DNA of 5,940 bases from an uncultured Erysipelotrichaceae bacterium (lineage in GTDB: Bacteria > Bacillota_I > Bacilli_A > Erysipelotrichales > Erysipelotrichaceae), in assembly GCA_937957895.1 (NCBI GenBank), contig CALFEZ010000310.1:1-5940 (forward strand). Reading direction: 5' to 3'. Positions 1 to 5,542 of the stretch are shown piece after piece; position 1 is the first letter of the stretch, and each line of letters starts with the position of its first letter. A model generated the notes under the pieces. That model was not told the DNA's origin and did no database searches. It saw only the letters and a program-made list of their open reading frames with translations. Both the position numbers and the translations under genes were made by a program.

Positions 1-1521
1 GATCCATCTTTGGTTGTTTTAACAAGTGATCGACTCAGCTTTAAGGGAAGGTTGTATCGTAACTTGATCGATCAGCCCCATACGGATTGGATCATTCGTC
101 TGCTTTATACCCGTAAGCTGGAACAAAGCAACATGTTTTCCATGCTATTTTTATCATCCGGGATGCAGTTTGTTTATGCTCTTGCTCTGATCCGAAAAAG
201 AATGCGAATGTTTTTTTATCCTACGTCCGTCAATGTGGGCATTCTTGTATTTTGGATCTTGTTTGGTATGATATGGGGCACATCTTTAATATGGTGGCGA
301 GTTTTGCTCACTACTGTGGCTTTGCCTTTTTTCAAAGACCGAAAAAGTGTTTTTGCCATTTCATATGGGATCCTTATGATCATGTTTCCTTATGCATATG
401 ATCAGCTCTCATTGGTGTTTCCAATGTTGTTGCATGGTATATCACTCCATCATAAAACGACATGGTGGCAACGTAGTCTGTTTGTCGGATTGATCCAACA
501 GACATTTCTGTATCATAGTAACTGGTTACTGATCCTAGGATTTGGTTTTTTTCGACAGATCAGCGGGATCAGTTATTTTCTTGCTTGGATTGCGACTTTG
601 TTCGTTCCTTTTCGAATCGTCTTTCATAACATGATGGAAACTACACTTACATGGGATCCACCTATGTGGTTGGTGCTTATCCAAATCAATTACAAACTGC
701 CTTTTTTTCTTTTCATTGTCCTCTGTTTCTTGTTTTTTGCTTTGCGTTATCGTCCGAAGGGTCCAATGATCGGATGTATCTTTCTTATCATTGCCGTAAC
801 TTTTGTTGTTTTCCCAATGTACGATATGGTCATTTTTTTCAATGTCGGACAGGCAGATGCTATTTTGATAAGGGGAAGATTTAATCGGGCAAACATCATG
901 ATCGATACCGGACGTAGATCCAATGGTATGATGCTTGTAAGGTCACTCAAAGCAATGGGAGTCCAACATCTGGATGCTGTTTTCTTATCTCACCCCCATG
1001 AAGATCACATAGGAGGACACCCCGTGATCATTCAGCACATACCAATGCTATTGACTATCAGCGATAAAACGGATCATCGCTTTGCACATGTAAAAGTGCA
1101 AACACTCAACAAAGAGTATATCGGGATCCATGAAAATGACGATAGTTTGATCCATTTGATTGAGATACAAGGTCTTCGATATCTGTTTACCGGTGATGTG
1201 TATCATGATGGTGAACGAGCTTTGATACGTCAGTATCCACATCTTGATGTAGACATCCTGAAAGTGGCACACCATGGGTCAAAGACCTCATCTTTTGAAG
1301 AGTTTCTTGCCACGATACAGCCGCTGATAGGCATCATCAGCAGTGATCCGGTTGTATATGGACATCCTCATTCAGTGACAATGAGAACCTTGTTTCAACA
1401 TCATGTGATCCCGATGCTGACTCACGAAGAAGGAGACATTGCGATCATCTCCATCTTTGGCAACCATTTTTTGCTATCATCGACGGGTAGATTTGGTATA
1501 ATAAAAACGGTGATACCATGA
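1..1521 (+). CDS. comEC: ComEC/Rec2 family DNA-uptake channel protein, 5' end missing
   Basis: ComEC forms the inner-membrane channel through which single-stranded DNA enters during natural transformation. The frame is open to the left edge, so the true start lies outside; the TTG at base 10 is only an internal Leu codon. The visible 506 residues (counted from base 1) begin inside the competence membrane domain, with many hydrophobic segments up to about residue 275. A metallo-beta-lactamase-like domain follows: FNVGQAD at 280-286, MIDTG at 300-304, the metal motif HPHEDH at 331-336, GD at 398-399, HHGS at 424-427 and YGHP at 453-456. These are the C-terminal ComEC motifs in their usual order, and the metal ligands look intact. 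Family members are usually 700-800 residues, so roughly a third is missing. The stop overlaps the holA start (ATGA). The membrane part is divergent: SSGMQ stands where many relatives have ISGLH. Whether the cell is transformable cannot be told from this gene alone. Confidence 0.93.
   Translation, partial: DPSLVVLTSDRLSFKGRLYRNLIDQPHTDWIIRLLYTRKLEQSNMFSMLFLSSGMQFVYALALIRKRMRMFFYPTSVNVGILVFWILFGMIWGTSLIWWRVLLTTVALPFFKDRKSVFAISYGILMIMFPYAYDQLSLVFPMLLHGISLHHKTTWWQRSLFVGLIQQTFLYHSNWLLILGFGFFRQISGISYFLAWIATLFVPFRIVFHNMMETTLTWDPPMWLVLIQINYKLPFFLFIVLCFLFFALRYRPKGPMIGCIFLIIAVTFVVFPMYDMVIFFNVGQADAILIRGRFNRANIMIDTGRRSNGMMLVRSLKAMGVQHLDAVFLSHPHEDHIGGHPVIIQHIPMLLTISDKTDHRFAHVKVQTLNKEYIGIHENDDSLIHLIEIQGLRYLFTGDVYHDGERALIRQYPHLDVDILKVAHHGSKTSSFEEFLATIQPLIGIISSDPVVYGHPHSVTMRTLFQHHVIPMLTHEEGDIAIISIFGNHFLLSSTGRFGIIKTVIP
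1494..1502 (+). promoter_or_regulatory. possible internal extended -10 promoter for holA
   Basis: TGGTATAAT matches the extended -10 form TGnTATAAT exactly. It lies inside the last codons of comEC, 15 bases before the holA start. No good -35 is seen at 16-18 bases upstream; a TTGCTA is present but 20 bases away. Transcription would begin near base 1509, giving a leader of only about nine bases. The match may be chance, because the codons for Gly-Ile-Ile produce it. Confidence 0.3.
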
Positions 1522-2474
1522 AAATGATGATATATGGATCTGAACGGTATTTTTTGCAGGACAAAGCAAGAAAGATCATTGAAGAAAAGTATGAGTTTGC
1601 CAAAGATGCCGATCCGATCGTATATGATTGTGAGCGCATCACGTTTGAATGGGAACAATTGTTTGAAGAATTGATGACCGTTTCTTTTTTTGATGAACAC
1701 AAAGTCATCTATTGTCTTAACCCCGCAACTTCATCAGCTTCCGCCATGAGTGATTCTCAGTTTAAAACTTTCAAAGACATCATGGACAAACTGCCTGATG
1801 AAGTATTGTTTTTTTTGATGCTTGAAAGTCCTTCTTATGATCAACGACTTAAAATATTCAAGCCATTTATCCAAAATAAAAGCATCATCAAAGTATCCGC
1901 GTTAAGTCAATCCGCTTTTCGTAACTTGGTGCAAGAGAAGCTCAAAGAGCAAGGTGTTTCATTGTCACGATCGGCTTTTGAAACGATGATCGATCGCTTA
2001 CCACCGGATGTTCCATCGGTGATCCAGGAAGTAAGTAAGTTAGCCTGTTATCCTGATGAGATCACACCAGAGGTCATCATCAAACTCATCAGCAAACCGA
2101 TGTCAGACAGTGTCTTTGAACTTTCCAAAGCGATCATGATCAAAGATATCAGATCAGCTTGGCAAGTATATCATGATCTTCTGGTGCTAAAGCACGATCC
2201 AACATCCTTGATCCCCGCAATCGCATGGCAATACCGCATCATGTTTTACATCCTTCATTACAAACAACAAAAGCTAAGTCAATCAGAGATACAACAACGC
2301 TTGCAGGAACATGATTATGTCTTTAACAAAGCATGGCAGTATGCATTGGCGACTAATAAAGACACAGTCATGCGTTTGCTTGATCAGTTGGCTACTCTCG
2401 ATCAATCGATCAAGACAGGAAAAACAGAAAAAAAGATCGGATTTGAACGATTCTTACTGGAGGCGATGAGATAA
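1518..2474 (+). CDS. holA: DNA polymerase III subunit delta
   Basis: This is the delta subunit of the clamp loader, which opens the beta sliding clamp and helps load it on DNA during replication. The 318-residue product has the family layout: an N-terminal opening with YGSERYFLQ at residues 6-14, a beta strand with FFLMLESPSYDQR where delta proteins compare binding energies and release the clamp, a middle helical region (QSAFRNLVQEKLKEQG, then DRLPPDVPSVIQEVSKLA) and a C-terminal collar domain with SVFELSKAI and the IAWQYR segment. No Walker A motif is seen, as expected for delta. The length is slightly below the usual 330-345. ATG at 1518 overlaps the comEC stop by four bases, and no strong ribosome binding site precedes it, so translational coupling to comEC is likely. 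A second ATG at 1524 is an alternative start. holA directly after comEC is a common Bacillota arrangement and supports the call. Confidence 0.93.
   Translation: MKMMIYGSERYFLQDKARKIIEEKYEFAKDADPIVYDCERITFEWEQLFEELMTVSFFDEHKVIYCLNPATSSASAMSDSQFKTFKDIMDKLPDEVLFFLMLESPSYDQRLKIFKPFIQNKSIIKVSALSQSAFRNLVQEKLKEQGVSLSRSAFETMIDRLPPDVPSVIQEVSKLACYPDEITPEVIIKLISKPMSDSVFELSKAIMIKDIRSAWQVYHDLLVLKHDPTSLIPAIAWQYRIMFYILHYKQQKLSQSEIQQRLQEHDYVFNKAWQYALATNKDTVMRLLDQLATLDQSIKTGKTEKKIGFERFLLEAMR
2459..2463 (+). promoter_or_regulatory. ribosome binding site of the serine ammonia-lyase gene
   Basis: GGAGG lies 11 bases before the ATG at 2475, within the last codons of holA. The spacing is a little long, but the site supports independent initiation at an ATG that directly abuts the holA stop (TAAATG). 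Confidence 0.6.
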
Positions 2475-3680
2475 ATGGAATCCTTAAAAGAACTATACAA
2501 AGCCGGATATGGACCATCAAGTTCCCACACACTGGCACCCATGCGGGCGAGCCTTCTGTTTAAACAACAGACACCGGATGCTTTTGCCTATCTTGTGGAG
2601 TTGTATGGTTCGCTTGCACTGACGGGCAAGGGACACTTTACCGATGATATCATCATCAAATCATTGCAACCGACTCCAACCACCGTGAAGTTTTATGCTT
2701 CCTGGGATCAAAGCTATCCGCATGGGTTGAAGTTCAAAGCGTTGGATGAGTTTGGTCAGATCACCAAAGAATGGATCGTTTTCTCACTTGGAGGAGGATC
2801 GATCAAGGTTTTGGATGAGGATTTTGATTTTCAAAAACAAGTGTATCCGCAAAAATCTTTTCAGGAAGTAGTTGCTTTTTGCAAAGAAAACCATGTAAAC
2901 CTGGCTCAATATGTGTATCACCATGAGCCGGATATCAAGGAACATCTCAATGAAATGCTTGATGCGATGTTGACATCCGTAAGAGAAGGACTTAAGCAAG
3001 AAGGTGTTTTACCTGGTTCGCTCAAACTCCCGAGAGTTGCCAAAAACCTCTTTATCAAAGCATCGAGTATGACTAGTGCCGAAAAGAAGAAACGCTTGAA
3101 ACTGGTTTCATATGCATATGCCGCTAGTGAACAAAACGCATCAAATCAAATCGTGGTCACCGCACCGACGATGGGTGCCTGTGGTGTGATGGCTGCTTAC
3201 ATGTATCATGCTTATTATGATCTTGGGTTTTCAAGGCATCGTCTTATCGATGCTTTGGCAGTATCCGGTGTGTTTGGTAATATCATCAAGACCAATGCCA
3301 CGATCTCGGGAGCTGAAGGAGGATGTCAGGCTGAGATCGGTTCGGCAACATCGATGGTAGCGGCAGCCAAGGCATATCTTGACGGGCATTCGATACGAGT
3401 GATCGAAATGGCAGCTGAAATCGCCATGGAACACCATCTGGGGCTTACTTGTGATCCGATTGGAGGTTATGTGATGATACCATGTATCGAGCGTAACGGA
3501 GCTTCAGTGCTGCGAGGGATCGATGCCGTATTTTTGGCAGATAATCTGTCACTTGTCAAAGACAACGTTGTAGGCTTCGATGATGTCGTGGCTACCATGA
3601 ACTATACCGGAAGCAAACTGGCAGTTGAGTTGAAAGAGACTTCATTGGGAGGATTGGCGACGATCGTCAAGCTCAAATAA
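2475..3680 (+). CDS. L-serine ammonia-lyase, iron-sulfur dependent, single chain
   Basis: The enzyme converts L-serine to pyruvate and ammonia using a [4Fe-4S] cluster. The 401 residues join the two parts that Bacillus makes as separate proteins (SdaAB and SdaAA). The beta part opens with GPSSSHT at residues 13-19. The alpha part starts near residue 155 and carries APTMGAC (C236), SGAEGGCQAEIG (C284), LTCDPIGG (C326) and IPCIERN (C337). Spacings of 42 and 11 residues between C284, C326 and C337 equal those of the three cluster cysteines of the Legionella enzyme as I recall it (343, 385, 396). That enzyme has a fourth cysteine at its extreme C terminus; here the tail ends ETSLGGLATIVKLK without one. 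The chain is shorter than E. coli SdaA (about 454), and no ACT domain is apparent. It follows holA without a gap and faces rpsT, suggesting transcription with comEC-holA. The substrate is inferred from family; a related hydroxy-amino acid is less likely. Confidence 0.9.
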   Translation: MESLKELYKAGYGPSSSHTLAPMRASLLFKQQTPDAFAYLVELYGSLALTGKGHFTDDIIIKSLQPTPTTVKFYASWDQSYPHGLKFKALDEFGQITKEWIVFSLGGGSIKVLDEDFDFQKQVYPQKSFQEVVAFCKENHVNLAQYVYHHEPDIKEHLNEMLDAMLTSVREGLKQEGVLPGSLKLPRVAKNLFIKASSMTSAEKKKRLKLVSYAYAASEQNASNQIVVTAPTMGACGVMAAYMYHAYYDLGFSRHRLIDALAVSGVFGNIIKTNATISGAEGGCQAEIGSATSMVAAAKAYLDGHSIRVIEMAAEIAMEHHLGLTCDPIGGYVMIPCIERNGASVLRGIDAVFLADNLSLVKDNVVGFDDVVATMNYTGSKLAVELKETSLGGLATIVKLK

Positions 3681-3706
3681 AAAAACCGACCTGATGGGCA
3701 CGGTTT
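3679..3706 (-). terminator. rho-independent terminator of rpsT, overlapping its stop codon
   Basis: Read on the - strand, AAACCG pairs with CGGTTT across a 12-base loop and is followed by a run of seven T (shared with the stem end). The first arm begins inside the rpsT stop codon, TAA at 3705-3707. On the + strand the same stem is preceded by A and followed by only three T, so it could serve the serine ammonia-lyase gene weakly at best. The A run starts in that gene's own TAA stop, so both convergent genes share the element. Confidence 0.75.
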
Positions 3707-3968
3707 ATGACATTTGATCGATCGCCTTGGCAAATCTTGCTTTTTGGCGGCTTGCATAGTTCTTGTGATGAATACCGCTTGAAACGGCTTTATCCAATCG
3801 AGAGTTCAGCTGATCGAGTGCTTCGGTTGCTTTGGCTTTGTCACCTTCGCTGATCGCTTTGACGACATGTTTCATTGCTGTTTTCAAAGCAGATTTTTCA
3901 GAAGTATTGGCGGCTGATCGTTTTAGATTGGTGATGGCACGTTTCTTTTGATTTTGAATGTTTGGCAT
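3705..3968 (-). CDS. rpsT: 30S ribosomal protein bS20
   Basis: bS20 is a primary 16S rRNA-binding protein that helps assemble the small ribosomal subunit. The 87-residue product has the usual size, high Lys/Arg content and three-helix pattern. The N terminus MPNIQNQKKRAITNLKRS and the C-terminal stretch GIHHKNYASRQKARFAKAI match the family (typically K-G-x-I-H-x-N-x-A-x-R-x-K). Start choice is firm: AAGGAGG lies five bases before the ATG, and a consensus-like promoter lies just upstream with a leader of about 18 bases. It is transcribed alone, convergent with the comEC-holA-serine ammonia-lyase genes and divergent from fmt. In Bacillus rpsT also sits in opposite orientation after comEC-holA, so this is the conserved locus. 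No autoregulatory RNA structure could be recognised in the very short leader. Confidence 0.97.
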   Translation of the reverse strand: MPNIQNQKKRAITNLKRSAANTSEKSALKTAMKHVVKAISEGDKAKATEALDQLNSRLDKAVSSGIHHKNYASRQKARFAKAIDQMS

Positions 3969-3973
3969 TGGAT

Positions 3974-3980
3974 CCTCCTT
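3974..3980 (-). promoter_or_regulatory. ribosome binding site of rpsT
   Basis: AAGGAGG on the - strand is a full match to the anti-Shine-Dalgarno complement, five bases before the ATG at 3968. It fixes the rpsT start and fits a highly expressed ribosomal protein gene. Confidence 0.9.
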
Positions 3981-3992
3981 AATTGCTTACTC

Positions 3993-4021
3993 ATTATAGC
4001 AAAGCACATTTCAAAATGCAA
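3993..4021 (-). promoter_or_regulatory. vegetative promoter of rpsT
   Basis: On the - strand, TTGCAT (4021-4016), a 17-base spacer and TATAAT (3998-3993) form a sigma-70/sigma-A type promoter. A TG one base before the -10 gives the extended form TGCTATAAT. Transcription should start near base 3986, so the leader before rpsT is about 18 bases. No comparable + strand promoter for fmt was found in the same intergenic region (3969-4068). Confidence 0.8.
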
Positions 4022-4056
4022 TCAAACACACTAACGGAGGATCATTTCAGTAATAG

Positions 4057-4062
4057 AAGGAG
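4057..4062 (+). promoter_or_regulatory. ribosome binding site of fmt
   Basis: AAGGAG lies six bases before the ATG at 4069 and fixes the fmt start. A second purine-rich stretch, CGGAGG at 4035-4040, lies further upstream without a convincing reading frame of its own. Confidence 0.85.
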
Positions 4063-4068
4063 AGTCTT

Positions 4069-5001
4069 ATGAAAAAAAAGATCGTGTTTATGGGAACCCC
4101 GGTTTTTGCGACAGCGATATTGACGGCATTGTTAGAGAGTGATGTTGATGTGGTGGCGATCGTATGTCAGCCGGACAAAAAGGTCGGAAGAAAACAGATC
4201 CTGACTGCACCACCGATCAAAAAGCTCGCCTTGGAACATGGTTTGATGGTTCATCAGCCACAGCATATCAAAGATCTGCTGGATACTTTGAAACAAATGG
4301 ATCTCGATGCGATCATCACGTGTGCTTATGGCATGTTCTTGCCTCAATCCATATTGGATATTCCCAAAATCGATTGCATCAATGTTCATGCTTCATTGTT
4401 GCCGAAATACCGTGGAGGAGCACCGATCCATCGCGCTGTCATGGCAGGAGAAACACAAACAGGGATAAGCTTGATGCGCATGATCAAAAAGATGGATGCC
4501 GGGGATGTCTATGTCCAACGATCGATACCGATCCATAAGGATGATACGACTTCCATGGTTCACGACAATTTGATGGTGCTTGGTCATCAGATGATCAAAG
4601 AGCATCTTGCAGAGATCCTTGCTGGTCGTTTGATCGCCACACCGCAAAACGATGACAAAGCCACCTTTGCGCCGATCATCACCAGTGAAGATGAAAGAGT
4701 AGACATGTCGATGGAAGGAAAAGCCATTTATGATCATATCCGTGGGTTGATCGATCATCCTTATGCCTATGTTTTGATCGACGATCACAAAGTAAAAATC
4801 ATCGAAGCATCGTTTGTGTCCAAAGAACACTATCACCCCATCAATCGGATTATCGGATTTGATCAAAGTGGGATGCAAATTGCACTTAGAAATGGTATAC
4901 TCAACGTTGTAAAACTGCAGATCGAAGGTAAAAAAGTGATGGAAGCATCCCAGGTAAGGCATGGATCTGGCAGGTATTGGATAGACAAAGAGGTGTATTG
5001 A
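4069..5001 (+). CDS. fmt: methionyl-tRNA formyltransferase
   Basis: Fmt transfers a formyl group from 10-formyltetrahydrofolate to the amino group of Met on initiator tRNA in the cytoplasm. The 310-residue product is of normal length. The N terminus VFMGTPVFA begins the Rossmann-like formyltransferase domain. GRKQILTAPPIKKLA near residues 40-55 fits the tRNA-contacting loop region. The catalytic triad is visible as N105 and H107 in INVHASLLPKYRGGAPI and D143 in MDAGD, matching N108, H110 and D146 of E. coli Fmt with a constant offset of three. The C-terminal domain carries GIL-NVVKLQIEGKKVM near residues 280-295, typical of the tRNA-binding part. Neighbours are unusual: def, often directly upstream, is absent, since rpsT diverges from fmt here, and an ECF S component follows with a one-base overlap (TGATG) instead of rsmB. 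No clear promoter was found in the 100 bases before it. Confidence 0.97.
   Translation: MKKKIVFMGTPVFATAILTALLESDVDVVAIVCQPDKKVGRKQILTAPPIKKLALEHGLMVHQPQHIKDLLDTLKQMDLDAIITCAYGMFLPQSILDIPKIDCINVHASLLPKYRGGAPIHRAVMAGETQTGISLMRMIKKMDAGDVYVQRSIPIHKDDTTSMVHDNLMVLGHQMIKEHLAEILAGRLIATPQNDDKATFAPIITSEDERVDMSMEGKAIYDHIRGLIDHPYAYVLIDDHKVKIIEASFVSKEHYHPINRIIGFDQSGMQIALRNGILNVVKLQIEGKKVMEASQVRHGSGRYWIDKEVY
4987..4995 (+). promoter_or_regulatory. ribosome binding site that decides the S-component start
   Basis: AAAGAGGTG in the end of fmt lies five bases before the ATG at 5001. It favours that ATG over the in-frame TTG at 4977, which would add eight polar residues (start, DRQRGVL) before the first membrane helix and has no comparable site. 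Confidence 0.75.
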
Positions 5002-5495
5002 TGACGAATATTCGAACATTGGCAATCGCCAGCATTTTCATGGCGATGATCACGCTGGTGACCATGTACGGGATGATCCCTATCGCATGGGGTTATCTGA
5101 ATTTAGGGGATGCGATCATCATGCTGATCGCCACCGTACTTCCAGGACCGCTCGTGTTTTTGGTCGGGGGCTTTGCCAGCGCATTAGCAGACGTACTTGT
5201 GGCATACCCGCAATATGCGCTTTTTACCTTTATAATCAAAGGTTTGGAAGGGTTGATGATTTCGATCCTGTTTCTCTCTATGAAAAAACCAATAAGGTAT
5301 TATATCCCTTTTGTTATAGCAGGGTTGTGGATCGCATTTGGATATGCATTGACAGATGCATTTCTCTATCAGAGCTGGGGTATCGGGATCACTTCTTTTG
5401 GATACAACATCATTCAAGGATCCGCCAGTGCCATGATCGCCATCGCATTGGTCAAAACGATCCATCCGATCCTGAGTAAGTTGTGGAACAATTGA
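5001..5495 (+). CDS. ECF-type transporter S component, probably vitamin or precursor uptake
   Basis: S components are the substrate-binding membrane subunits of ECF transporters. They work with a shared energising module (EcfA, EcfA' and EcfT) encoded elsewhere. The 164-residue product is very hydrophobic with about five to six membrane segments: roughly residues 6-26, 38-69 (probably two), 73-93, 101-123 and 128-152. Family-like motifs are YLNLGDAI at 32-39, GP at 49-50, GGFASALAD at 56-64, FIIKGLEG at 77-84 and FGYNIIQG at 133-140. These resemble the group of small S components that includes HmpT-, PdxU- and PanT-like proteins; which substrate is bound cannot be told. The start at 5001 is chosen from its ribosome binding site and from its overlap with the fmt stop (TGATG), which suggests coupled translation. 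No riboswitch precedes it, because the upstream DNA is fmt coding sequence. No energising-module gene is in the window. Confidence 0.82.
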   Translation: MTNIRTLAIASIFMAMITLVTMYGMIPIAWGYLNLGDAIIMLIATVLPGPLVFLVGGFASALADVLVAYPQYALFTFIIKGLEGLMISILFLSMKKPIRYYIPFVIAGLWIAFGYALTDAFLYQSWGIGITSFGYNIIQGSASAMIAIALVKTIHPILSKLWNN

Positions 5496-5504
5496 TGCAA
5501 CTTA
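5477..5504 (+). repeat. inverted repeat across the S-component stop
   Basis: TAAGTTG (5477-5483) and CAACTTA (5498-5504) are perfect 7-base inverted arms separated by 14 bases. The S-component stop (5493-5495) is in the loop. No T run follows, so it does not look like an intrinsic terminator. A third related CAGTTG lies at 5508-5513. It could be a regulator binding site or a transcript-end hairpin. Confidence 0.45.
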
Positions 5505-5522
5505 TCGCAGTTGACTTGAAGT

Positions 5523-5539
5523 AAGGGGACATAGGTCCT
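5523..5539 (+). promoter_or_regulatory. ribosome binding site inside a small hairpin
   Basis: AAGGGG (5523-5528) is the likely ribosome binding site of the LytTR gene, 11 bases before its ATG. GGGAC (5526-5530) can pair with GTCCT (5535-5539; four Watson-Crick pairs and one G-T) around the loop ATAG. This would hide part of the site and may reduce initiation. The stem is short, so the effect is uncertain. Confidence 0.4.
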
Positions 5540-5542
5540 ATG
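5530..5542 (+). repeat. 13-base palindrome over the LytTR gene start codon
   Basis: CATAGG and CCTATG are perfect 6-base inverted arms around a central T, and the second arm contains the ATG at 5540. A one-base centre cannot form an RNA hairpin, so any role would be as a DNA site for a dimeric protein. It competes with, and partly overlaps, the hairpin at 5526-5539. It may be chance. Confidence 0.3.

Noticed and set aside
1..5. Window starts exactly at GATCC, as if cut by a restriction enzyme
   Set aside because: GATC is so frequent here that this is expected by chance, and window edges are arbitrary.
4035..4068. Second Shine-Dalgarno-like CGGAGG upstream of fmt, suggesting a leader peptide
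   Set aside because: The nearest downstream codons are ATC or ATT, not normal starts, and no short frame with a sensible start and stop follows.
3969..4068. A riboswitch or T-box before fmt
   Set aside because: The 100 bases hold the divergent rpsT promoter and the fmt ribosome binding site; there is no conserved T-box sequence, long stem or terminator.
4164..4538. A 124-codon + strand frame inside fmt
   Set aside because: It is a shifted frame of fmt with no ribosome binding site and no recognisable motif.
4393..5025. A 210-codon open frame on the - strand across fmt
   Set aside because: It lies wholly antisense to a clear fmt gene, its translation is rich in His, Asp and Ile as expected from reverse-reading GATC-rich coding DNA, and it has no domain motif.
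5226..5243. ACCTTT/AAAGGT inverted repeat with TATAAT at 5231-5236
   Set aside because: It lies inside the S-component reading frame, has no T run to act as a terminator, and the TATAAT has no -35 at a usable distance.
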